NCBI RefSeq assembly: GCF_031455195.1
Contig: NZ_JAVDSH010000014.1
Coordinates: 39,828 to 103,827, forward strand
Origin: Arthrobacter nitroguajacolicus_D
GTDB taxonomy: Bacteria; Actinomycetota; Actinomycetes; Actinomycetales; Micrococcaceae
Direction of reading: 5' to 3'
Length of the DNA stretch: 64,000 bases
Positions 26,286 through 34,107 of this stretch are shown here, piece by piece. The notes under the pieces are model-generated. The model saw nothing but the letters and a program-made list of their open reading frames with translations. It made no database searches and was not told the origin of the DNA. Each line of letters begins with the position of its first letter. The first letter of the stretch is position 1. Made by a program: the position numbers and the translations under genes.

Positions 26286-27227
26286 ATGCTTAAACAACCT
26301 CCCCGCGGGTTTGCTGGACTTCCTGTCGGCGCTGACCCAAGTGATCTTGGCAGTGCTCGCGTGGCGGTTCTGGGTGTGGCGTCCTCGGTGGGCTCACCTC
26401 ATCACGGCGCGGAAAATGGCCCGGCGTTCCTTCGCGCCGCTTCCCGGCGGTATACCTGGGGCTACCCGGATGGCTGCCTCATGAACGCGGAAACCGGTCG
26501 GACTGGTTTTGCAGCCGTTGATCTGGGGGACATCGTTCCGGAGGGTTCCTCTGCCCAGGAAGTGGCGGAAGAAATCAACGGCGTCGTGGCTCGCTTGGAT
26601 CCGCGCTCTATCCCTTGCGTCATTGGGGGTGACCACAGCATTACTGCCGGAGTCGTTGGCGGTCTCATAGCCAGGGGAACTCCACCAGTCCGGGTTATTC
26701 AGTTCGACCAGCACCTGGACATTCAACTGTGGGAACCGGTGACTTCTACGCGTGTGGACCCTTTGTTCAACACAAACGTCATCACCCATGTCGGCGAGCA
26801 ACTTGGTCGTCGAAGCGTGCTCCAGGTGGGAATTGATCCATTTATCGCGATCAGCGCGGCGTCGACGGCAGAGGTATCAGGGCGCATGGATGTCAGTGCG
26901 GGCATCATTCCTGCCACGTCCCAACTGCTTCGGGATGAAGCGGGTTTGGTTGAGGCGCTCGGATCTGAGATGCCAACCTACGTGTCGATTGACGTGGATG
27001 TCATTCAACAGGCCCAAATGGGTTCCACTGGGTACCCTGCGCATCTTGGGATGGACACAACCGACCTCATCAGGGTCTTGGAGGTGGTCCTGCGCAACAA
27101 TCCCATAGTTGGCCTGGATGTTGTGGAGTTCAGTGCCGAGCGCGGAGCGCGGGAACCCGCCGTGTTGTCTGATGCCATGCGGGCAGCCGATTTGCTAATG
27201 GGTGCAATTTCACTTTTGACGTCCTGA
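26286..27227 (+). CDS. Arginase/agmatinase (ureohydrolase) family enzyme, candidate peptide arginase
   Basis: The 313-residue protein has the complete set of Mn ligands expected for ureohydrolases: His117 in GGDHS, Asp141-His143-Asp145 in DQHLD, Asp236 and Asp238 in SIDVDV, plus Glu281. It departs from the usual DAHxD (Gln142 for Ala) and lacks the usual Asp-Pro after the SxDxD motif, so the substrate is probably not free arginine. Peptide arginases in other RiPP clusters convert Arg to ornithine; the precursor's single Arg14 would be the natural target. GTG at 26283 is an alternative start. First gene after the hairpin. Confidence 0.82.
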   Translation: MLKQPPRGFAGLPVGADPSDLGSARVAVLGVASSVGSPHHGAENGPAFLRAASRRYTWGYPDGCLMNAETGRTGFAAVDLGDIVPEGSSAQEVAEEINGVVARLDPRSIPCVIGGDHSITAGVVGGLIARGTPPVRVIQFDQHLDIQLWEPVTSTRVDPLFNTNVITHVGEQLGRRSVLQVGIDPFIAISAASTAEVSGRMDVSAGIIPATSQLLRDEAGLVEALGSEMPTYVSIDVDVIQQAQMGSTGYPAHLGMDTTDLIRVLEVVLRNNPIVGLDVVEFSAERGAREPAVLSDAMRAADLLMGAISLLTS

Positions 27228-27242
27228 AATGAGGAGCACAGA

Positions 27243-28496
27243 TTGATATCACGTATCACCCAGGCGAAATCCATCAGCCAAGCCCTTAATATTTCGGAGA
27301 TTGATGGATGGGATCATTGGAACTCTTTCACGGAGACAATTATAAAATTTGATTTGCCCTCGCAGCAGGACGAGGTGGTGGAATTCTCACGCGAGAACGT
27401 TGCGGCGTTCTCGGCCACCATCCCAGGGGACTACTACTACCCCATAGGGCAGGTTTTCGAGCCGGACGTGGTTCGGGAGGTGTGCGACCTTCACGGACTG
27501 AACTACTCCGACGTGAAGACGCTGCGCGCCCATGGAGGTGAACGCCTGAGCGAGCTTCGCGATCGTATGGACCGCGTTGAGACGATGGATGATGCTGACG
27601 TTATAGTCCTAGCCAGCGCTTTGGTCACCTTGTCGCGTTTCGACCTTGCACATAGCGTGTTGGCGCGGGCAGGAGAGCGGGGAGCACGTTTCCAGTTCGA
27701 GGCTGCTTTGCTTCGCTACATTATTGGAAACCGCACCCAAGGACGTGGGCTGGACGTGAACCTCATGTCAGAGGTTCGCAGGACGGCTGCATCCCAAGAG
27801 GTCCCGCCCCACCGCTTGCTCGACGCATGCAGCATCGCCGTCGTGTGGTATCTGAAGGGCGTCGGAGTCACCAAAGAAGATTTTGAGTGGTTCGCCAGAA
27901 CAGGAAACACGGTGGTTCTGGAGCAAGGAAAGAAGATACCCGCCGTTTCGACGTCAGCTTGGTACCGCGGCGTGGCGATGATCCCTGCCGAGATCGGTGA
28001 CGTTTCCCGCACTCGTGCACTGATGAATGAAGCGGCTGTTTCGGCTCAGAGGGCTATGGAAGACAGCGATGCTCCCTTCGCCCGCAATCTGCACAAGACA
28101 TACCTTGAATCTTCCGTGAAGGAACATCTATACGTCTCACGTGACGAGGAGAAGGCGCTTCAGGCTGCCAAGGACCTGGTCGCTTGGGATCCGCTGTGGT
28201 CGGTGAGCGCCGGTGAGTACGCAGATGTGCTCGCAGCTTTCGGTAAGGCTGAGTTGGCTGCAGAAACCTACGATCGTGCCACCTCCCTTGGAGCCCCTTA
28301 CGTAACCCACCACTTGCGCAAGGCAGCGCAGCAGTACACCAAGGCAGGAATGGCGGACAAGGCAATAGCCCGGTATCTGCTCCTCGCCAGCATGCTTCCG
28401 GACCCCTCTGAAGTGTTGGACACGGTAGATAACATGTTGGACAAAAGCACCGATGCGGCGCTGGTAGCCGTGCGGCAGCAGCTGACAGCAAGCTGA
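27243..28496 (+). CDS. Helical-repeat (TPR-like) protein of the peptide cluster
   Basis: I do not recognise a named family. The 417-residue protein is soluble, with alpha-helical repeats in its C-terminal half (ALQAAKDLVAWDPLWSVSAG, AELAAETYDRATSLG, MADKAIARYLLLASMLPD), resembling TPR units. The N-terminal 100 residues are different and may hold a separate domain. TTG at 27243 has GAGGAG 6 bases upstream. In this context it might recognise the precursor or act as a scaffold; that is inference. Confidence 0.6.
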   Translation: MISRITQAKSISQALNISEIDGWDHWNSFTETIIKFDLPSQQDEVVEFSRENVAAFSATIPGDYYYPIGQVFEPDVVREVCDLHGLNYSDVKTLRAHGGERLSELRDRMDRVETMDDADVIVLASALVTLSRFDLAHSVLARAGERGARFQFEAALLRYIIGNRTQGRGLDVNLMSEVRRTAASQEVPPHRLLDACSIAVVWYLKGVGVTKEDFEWFARTGNTVVLEQGKKIPAVSTSAWYRGVAMIPAEIGDVSRTRALMNEAAVSAQRAMEDSDAPFARNLHKTYLESSVKEHLYVSRDEEKALQAAKDLVAWDPLWSVSAGEYADVLAAFGKAELAAETYDRATSLGAPYVTHHLRKAAQQYTKAGMADKAIARYLLLASMLPDPSEVLDTVDNMLDKSTDAALVAVRQQLTAS

Positions 28497-28500
28497 GCTG

Positions 28501-29892
28501 ATGTCGCAGCGGGTCAATTCAACTGAGGACACAGCGGCGTCGGGCGCTGCGTCCCACACCATCCTTTCGCCACGGACGTTTGTCTCCTTGGCCGGGACCA
28601 TGTTCGCCGTCGATCTCCTGAGCGCGGGAAATGGAGCCATTGACTTGGCCTTTGTGGCCCCGTTTGGGGCACTTATGGTGGCTGGTATAGGTCTGGGCGA
28701 TCTGGTGACCGCACTGTTCATGGCGTTCTTTGCGGGGATCATCGACGTTTTTGCCGTGAACTTGGCCCGGGCCGAGGGCCGTGGAGACGCCAGCAAGCTG
28801 TTGCCCAAATTGTTTGCCGCCCTGCTTCTGGTTGCCGCCCTTTGGACTGCTGCCGGAATCCTGGTCAGCCGGACTGTCCCACTGATATTTGACGTTGTGG
28901 GCTCGGAGCCGGCTGTGGCTGCCATAGCAACGGACTACTTGACGGTGCGGATGGTTGGCATCCCATTCACGTTGGCCCTGGCTGCCGTTTCGATCACCCT
29001 CCGAATCGTGGGGCGACAACGCGCTTCGATAGTCCTCATCGCCACGGTGTTTGTGCTGAACGCGGCCTTCAACGCCGCTTTGGTTTACGGCCCGCTGAAA
29101 GTCCTGGCAGCCAACCCGGTGATGGCAGTGGCCATTGCGACGGTGATCGCCCAGGTTCTGACTGCCGCCTGTGGGTTTGTTGTCCTCGCACGGCATTTCT
29201 CCCGCGTCCGGGGGGAAAGAGTTGCCGGTACCGACCAAGAGCGGATCATTCCGTTGACCCGCGAGATGTTCACGACGAGCCTCGGCGTCGGACTAAGGCA
29301 GATGAATAACTACGCGGCTGCCGTGGTGCCCTTCATGCTTATCAGCCGTTTAGATGTAGGCACTGTCGCCGCCGCAGCGGTGGCAACGAGGATCTGGACT
29401 CTCTACTGCCGGGTACCGCAAGCGACCCTCAGCGCAGTCGGTGTCTTTGTCGGATACTCCAGGGGCCGCAGCCAACAAGACGCCCACGCCGTCGTGCAAC
29501 GTTCGCGTAAATATGTTGTGTGGCCCAGTTTTATCGCCGCTGTGGGTGTGGCAGCGACCGTCCCCGTCCTGGCAAAAGTTTTGGGCGGTGACGAGGTCGA
29601 CGTCGGTCTGGTGTGGTTACTGACTGCCGCGTATCTCATCGCGGTTCCCGCCTACGTCGTGGAGAATCTGTGCGGTGAGATCCTGACGGTGGAACAACGG
29701 GCTGCATGGCTTTCGTTGCCATCGACGGTTGTCACGTACCTGGTCACCATTCCTATTGCAATCGTCGGGATCCTGATCTGGGAATCGGCACTGGTGGCCG
29801 TTGCATCCGCAGCAGTCGCGTCGCTTCTCCTGGCCCTGAGGTACAGCATGCGGACCCGGCAGCTCGGATACCGGATTATTGGAGGGGCCTAG
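28501..29892 (+). CDS. MATE-family multidrug/peptide exporter
   Basis: The 463-residue protein has about 12 hydrophobic helices in two related halves, with LSAGNGAIDLAFVAPFG, FAGIIDVFAVNLARAEGRGD and FTTSLGVGLRQMNNYAAAVVPFM, in keeping with MATE antiporters (Na+ or H+ driven). It starts 4 bases after the previous stop codon and is followed immediately by the next ATG. It is the only transporter in the cluster and so the likely exporter of the mature product. Confidence 0.82.
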   Translation: MSQRVNSTEDTAASGAASHTILSPRTFVSLAGTMFAVDLLSAGNGAIDLAFVAPFGALMVAGIGLGDLVTALFMAFFAGIIDVFAVNLARAEGRGDASKLLPKLFAALLLVAALWTAAGILVSRTVPLIFDVVGSEPAVAAIATDYLTVRMVGIPFTLALAAVSITLRIVGRQRASIVLIATVFVLNAAFNAALVYGPLKVLAANPVMAVAIATVIAQVLTAACGFVVLARHFSRVRGERVAGTDQERIIPLTREMFTTSLGVGLRQMNNYAAAVVPFMLISRLDVGTVAAAAVATRIWTLYCRVPQATLSAVGVFVGYSRGRSQQDAHAVVQRSRKYVVWPSFIAAVGVAATVPVLAKVLGGDEVDVGLVWLLTAAYLIAVPAYVVENLCGEILTVEQRAAWLSLPSTVVTYLVTIPIAIVGILIWESALVAVASAAVASLLLALRYSMRTRQLGYRIIGGA

Positions 29893-31095
29893 ATGACGCT
29901 GGATGCTGTATCAGCAACACTGGGTCTCCATTCACGGCATGCCATGGGCAAGACCTCCATGGAATGCACGGCCCAAACCACCTGGTCGGGATCCCGCCGT
30001 CGGGAACCGCAGGTGGTTGCGCTCCGCACCGTCATCGAGAAAAGCCTGCTTTCGGATGACCACGTTCCGGTCGCCTTTAATGCGAGCCCCCTCCCTGTGG
30101 CGGGCATAGGTGTGGTCATCGGAGGAGAGGACGGCCGTGTCCGGTTCCTGAACACGACCATGCAGCGCGAGTTCTGGGTTCGCCGTCTGGACGCAGGAAT
30201 CTACTCTTCCCCTGTTGCTGTTCCGGGAACTGTGGATTTCCTGGTTGCCAGCACGGGTGGGATGGTTGTCCGCTTCGATCTCAGGGGCCGTGCTGTGTGG
30301 ATGGTGGCCCTCTCCGGCCCGGTCCTGGGCACCATCGCTTTTTCACCTGACGGTGGGAAGGCCTATGTCCCGGTTTTCGGCCACTGCCTGGTGGCCCTCG
30401 ATGTGGCATCGGGAAATGTGGAGTGGACCTTCAACACAGAGTCCGCTACATATAAGAACTCTTATGCATACGGCCGTGCGCCCTACGCCTCGCCCGTGGT
30501 TTTCGAGTCCGGAGACGTGGTGGTGGTGGACCACGACGATGTGGCCTGCCTGCAAGCGGGCGGTTTGCTCCAGTGGCGTGCCAGGGCCAGCGGGATCATC
30601 AGGTCGTCGCCCACGATCTGCAAGGACATGGTGGTCTGCGCAACCACAGAAGGAGTCCTCCATCGATGGACCCGAAACGGAGAGCCGCTGGCAGACCTGA
30701 GGATGGGTGGACGGATCGATGGCAGCCTCGCATCGTCGCGGGAACTCGTCATTGTGCCCGTCCGGGGCCAGGGAATCGTAGCGGTGGACGCAGTGGCAGG
30801 AATCCAGGAATGGCAATGGTCGGGTGGTGGGCTCTTCGAGTACACATCCCTGGTCATGGGTGAGGACCAGACGGTGCTTTTCACCAGCGACAGGGGAACT
30901 GTTTGCTGTCTCGATGCATCCATCGGAGGGTTCTTATGGGAGTCGTCGCAGATTATTGGGCGGCCCGATCACCCCACCGAGGTGCACACGTCACCCATGC
31001 CTTGCGGCGACGGCAGCCTGTACGTGGCTTCCTACGACGGCGATTGCTACCGCTTTGAACATCCCAGACTGGACAACCCGGAAAGTGGGCAATGA
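29893..31095 (+). CDS. PQQ-type beta-propeller protein
   Basis: The 400-residue protein consists of repeated blades with the pattern G-x-V-x-x-L/F-D/N...W, for example GEDGRVRFLNTTMQREFWVRR, CLVALDVASGNVEWTF, GTVCCLDASIGGFLWESS. These are PQQ-like/BamB-like repeats. It has no signal peptide, so it is expected in the cytoplasm, unusual for this fold. GGAGGGG precedes the ATG, and its end overlaps the next gene by 4 bases. It may bind a cofactor or serve as a platform; no catalytic residues can be named. Confidence 0.75.
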   Translation: MTLDAVSATLGLHSRHAMGKTSMECTAQTTWSGSRRREPQVVALRTVIEKSLLSDDHVPVAFNASPLPVAGIGVVIGGEDGRVRFLNTTMQREFWVRRLDAGIYSSPVAVPGTVDFLVASTGGMVVRFDLRGRAVWMVALSGPVLGTIAFSPDGGKAYVPVFGHCLVALDVASGNVEWTFNTESATYKNSYAYGRAPYASPVVFESGDVVVVDHDDVACLQAGGLLQWRARASGIIRSSPTICKDMVVCATTEGVLHRWTRNGEPLADLRMGGRIDGSLASSRELVIVPVRGQGIVAVDAVAGIQEWQWSGGGLFEYTSLVMGEDQTVLFTSDRGTVCCLDASIGGFLWESSQIIGRPDHPTEVHTSPMPCGDGSLYVASYDGDCYRFEHPRLDNPESGQ

Positions 31096-33368
31096 TCATG
31101 ACGAACGTGGCGGCAATGACTGAGCCCGGCTACAAGGTTGGCCTTCGGAACTGGTTGCAAGAGCGGAACTCACGAATGTCCGCGTCCGGGGACAGCCTGG
31201 TGGAGCGCAACAACACCGCATATCTGATGGCGTTCCTCGAAGCCAATGACGACCTCTTCGACCACGCTTTCCGTGCCTCGCTCAACGGACAACCGAGCGG
31301 GTCACTGGGTGGGCCGGCCGATTCCAGGGTGGCTGTTGAGAAAGCCGCCAGAGTGCTCCGTGAAGAAGAACGACGCTGGACCTTCGGGGGTGGCGTTCCT
31401 CCCGCCGAAGACGACAGGCTGCCCGCGTTTGTCACGGTGGAACGGTCCCTTGCCCACGCGCCAACGCGCTCACACCGCATTGCGATCCGCGCTGCTTGGG
31501 ACACCGCACTGGATGTGGAATCACGGGCCGTCCACGACTTGGCGGTTGCAGTCCGCAGCCTGAGGGCGGAAGCCTCTGATCCTTCATCCCGAGGCATAGC
31601 GGCAGACAATTTCGTTGAGACGTTTTCCGGAGCAGTCATCGACGCCACGTCCAGGATCTTTGGCACATACGGTTCTTCCGCATCCTCATCGTTGGTCTCC
31701 TGTGCTGAGCTTGCCATGGAGGAAACGCCAGCCAAGATGATGGCGCTTGCCTTCAGGACCCGGGAACCGATGCTTGACGTTGGCAGAGTCATCGAAGAAA
31801 TACGACGACGGCTGGAAGTCACCACCGATTCGACGGTGCGTGCCTCCTTTGCCGGCGACCGATGGGAAGTTCTCTTTGGGGGTTCCTCCGACGGGAAGGT
31901 GCCCTCTTCCGGCGTCGTCATCTGGCCTCTGAACGGCCGCAATCCTGATTTCCAGGAGTCGGCACGGCGAGCCACCCCGCTGACCGGTCCCGGAGTACCC
32001 ACAGCGCATGTAGGCCTGCGGTGTTCTTCGCGCCCTGATGGACGCCTTGTCATGCACCTCCGGGATTTGAAGGCCACGCTCCACGAGCTGGGCCACGCCA
32101 TGCATCATGGACTCACAGCTTCCCGTGAGCCCCTCAGGCACGGACTTGAATCGGCTGGAGAAACCGAAATAGACCTGCTGAGCCTCTGGCTTGAATGGAC
32201 GGTCTTCGATGCCGGATGGGGCGCGTGCGCTCTTTCTGCGGCTGGGGAACCGTCCGGCAAGGGCCTGGTTGAGTGGCAGGGCATCCTCCGGCTTGAGGCG
32301 CTCAAGGAATTGCCCCTGCGTGCACTGGTCATGGAACTGGACCGGGAATGGCTGATGCATCCGGAATCTGATTACCAGGATGTGTGGCGGCAGGTCACTG
32401 ATTCCGACCCGGCCATTCATGCGTCAACGTACCTGGAGGCCTTGCATAGGCTGACATGGCCGATTCCTGTAACCCGTCCCGGTGCGGAGTATGGACTGTT
32501 CTGGGCGATGTCGGAGGTCGCCGGGACGTGGATGCAACGTCATGGGTCTGCGTCGCACGATCAGACCCCGCCCGCAGCCTGGTTCGGAAGGATCCTCGGA
32601 AACGAACCCCACCAGGCACCGGATCCCATGAAGCTGATTTCCTTCCTGGAGCAGGCTGTGGGAGCGGACACCCAAGACCCCTTAGCATCTGACAAAGGAA
32701 ACCCGATGAGCTCTACGCGTGAGTATCCCTCCGACTACATTGCTGCGATGCTTCCAGCCCGGGACCCGGAACTGACCAGCATGTTGAGGCAGGCGATAGT
32801 TGATGAGCAGCTTCCACCCATCCAAGTGGACGACAACGCTGCCAAGCTTCTTGAGTGCCTCACCCTGCTTGCACGGCCGCAACTGGTCATCGAAATCGGC
32901 GCACTTTTTGGATACTCGACCATCCATCTTGCGCGGGGGCTTAAAAAGGGTGGCCAGCTTATTTCCTTCGAGATCGATCCGAGATCAGCAGAGATCGCCC
33001 GGGAAAATGTGTCGCGGTTCGGGCTGGATGACAGGGTCCGGATATCCACGGAGGATGCCGTGACGGCCCTTTCCCGCATGGCACCGGACAGTGCTGATCT
33101 GATCTTCATTGATGGTGCCAAGACCGAATACGTCGAATACGTGAAGGCTGCCTTCCCCCTTTTGCGGGCAGGAGGGGCGCTCCTGATCGATGATGCCTTT
33201 GCCGGTGGAAGCTACGCAGCCCATGAAGGTGGCGAAGATGACCGCTTGGGGGAATCAATCCGTCAAGTGGTGGGCGCCCTCGCCAAGTCACAGCGGGTCA
33301 CTGCATCGTTCCTCGGCACGGAGCACGGGATGCTGCTCGCTGTGAAGCAAGGAAGTGATGATGAATAA
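31092..33368 (+). CDS. M3-family metallopeptidase fused to a class I O-methyltransferase
   Basis: The 758-residue protein has two parts. Residues about 1-530 resemble M3 oligopeptidases, with the zinc site His331-Glu332-x-x-His335 (HELGHAMHH) and ESAGETEID downstream as likely third ligand. Residues 539-758 form a caffeoyl-CoA-type O-methyltransferase: VIEIGALFGYSTIHLA (SAM), FEIDP, LIFIDGAKTEY (metal Asp) and a C-terminal GMLLAV. At the junction lie a rare TTA codon (531, 32682-32684), AAAGGAA (32694-32700) and an in-frame ATG at 32706, so a free methyltransferase may also be made. The peptidase may remove flanking peptide. ATGA overlap with the propeller gene. Confidence 0.83.
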   Translation: MIMTNVAAMTEPGYKVGLRNWLQERNSRMSASGDSLVERNNTAYLMAFLEANDDLFDHAFRASLNGQPSGSLGGPADSRVAVEKAARVLREEERRWTFGGGVPPAEDDRLPAFVTVERSLAHAPTRSHRIAIRAAWDTALDVESRAVHDLAVAVRSLRAEASDPSSRGIAADNFVETFSGAVIDATSRIFGTYGSSASSSLVSCAELAMEETPAKMMALAFRTREPMLDVGRVIEEIRRRLEVTTDSTVRASFAGDRWEVLFGGSSDGKVPSSGVVIWPLNGRNPDFQESARRATPLTGPGVPTAHVGLRCSSRPDGRLVMHLRDLKATLHELGHAMHHGLTASREPLRHGLESAGETEIDLLSLWLEWTVFDAGWGACALSAAGEPSGKGLVEWQGILRLEALKELPLRALVMELDREWLMHPESDYQDVWRQVTDSDPAIHASTYLEALHRLTWPIPVTRPGAEYGLFWAMSEVAGTWMQRHGSASHDQTPPAAWFGRILGNEPHQAPDPMKLISFLEQAVGADTQDPLASDKGNPMSSTREYPSDYIAAMLPARDPELTSMLRQAIVDEQLPPIQVDDNAAKLLECLTLLARPQLVIEIGALFGYSTIHLARGLKKGGQLISFEIDPRSAEIARENVSRFGLDDRVRISTEDAVTALSRMAPDSADLIFIDGAKTEYVEYVKAAFPLLRAGGALLIDDAFAGGSYAAHEGGEDDRLGESIRQVVGALAKSQRVTASFLGTEHGMLLAVKQGSDDE

Positions 33369-34107
33369 CCAGGTACTCATCATTGGTGCTTCCCGCGGCC
33401 TGGGCTTTGACCTGGCCAAGTTGTTCATCCAGCAGGGCAGTGCCGTCATTGGCATGCATTCCGGCGCGTCCGAGCCCAAACCCGTGGAGGGCATGAGATG
33501 GATCGAGTGTGACCTAACGGAGAGCGGAGCGCGCCGGCAGGCTGTCGAGTCCCTTGATGTGGTCCCCTCCAAGATCATCTTTGCTGCGGCCTTCGACCCC
33601 AGGTCGGATCACCCTTCTTCAGGCGGACGGGATGGCATCACTCAGTCGCTCTTGGTCAACGGTGCTGGTGGATATGACATTCTCAGGCTTTTGATTGAAA
33701 AGTCGGACAGCCCTTTATCCATCGCTGTTGTTGGATCGGAAGCGATCTACACGCCGGATGCCGGCTCGGCTGGTTATGCTGCCGGCAAAGCCGCGCTCAA
33801 AGTTCTAACGGGTGCCCTCACGGACCTATGCCGGACCCGTGGTGGGGCCGTCTTCGAAGTGATTTTCGGTGCGCTGAACAGTGAACAGCGTGGTGAGGAG
33901 TTCGCGGCTGCGTCAGTCAAGTACAAGGTGGGAATTGGCGAGCTCGTCTCACGAACGTTGGCGCGGGCCAACCCGGAGTCCAGGATCAGAAGGTTCATCG
34001 AACCTTCGGAGTGCGCCCGTCTGATTTCCTGCGGCTTCGATTTGGGCGACATTGCCAATGGAGGCTCATTCCGCCTGGACGGAGGTTCCGGCGGTGCCTT
34101 CCGCTGA
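33361..34107 (+). CDS. Short-chain dehydrogenase/reductase
   Basis: The 248-residue protein has the Rossmann motif LIIGASRGLGF, a catalytic Ser in VVGSEAIY and YAAGK (Tyr-x-x-x-Lys), and an C-terminal FRLDGGSGG like many SDRs. It oxidises or reduces an alcohol/carbonyl with NAD(P). ATG at 33361 has AAGGA 7 bases upstream; GTG 33355 and ATG 33358 are possible. It overlaps the previous gene by 8 bases. If it acts on the peptide, a side-chain hydroxyl or carbonyl would be the site; this is inference. Confidence 0.82.
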   Translation: MNNQVLIIGASRGLGFDLAKLFIQQGSAVIGMHSGASEPKPVEGMRWIECDLTESGARRQAVESLDVVPSKIIFAAAFDPRSDHPSSGGRDGITQSLLVNGAGGYDILRLLIEKSDSPLSIAVVGSEAIYTPDAGSAGYAAGKAALKVLTGALTDLCRTRGGAVFEVIFGALNSEQRGEEFAAASVKYKVGIGELVSRTLARANPESRIRRFIEPSECARLISCGFDLGDIANGGSFRLDGGSGGAFR

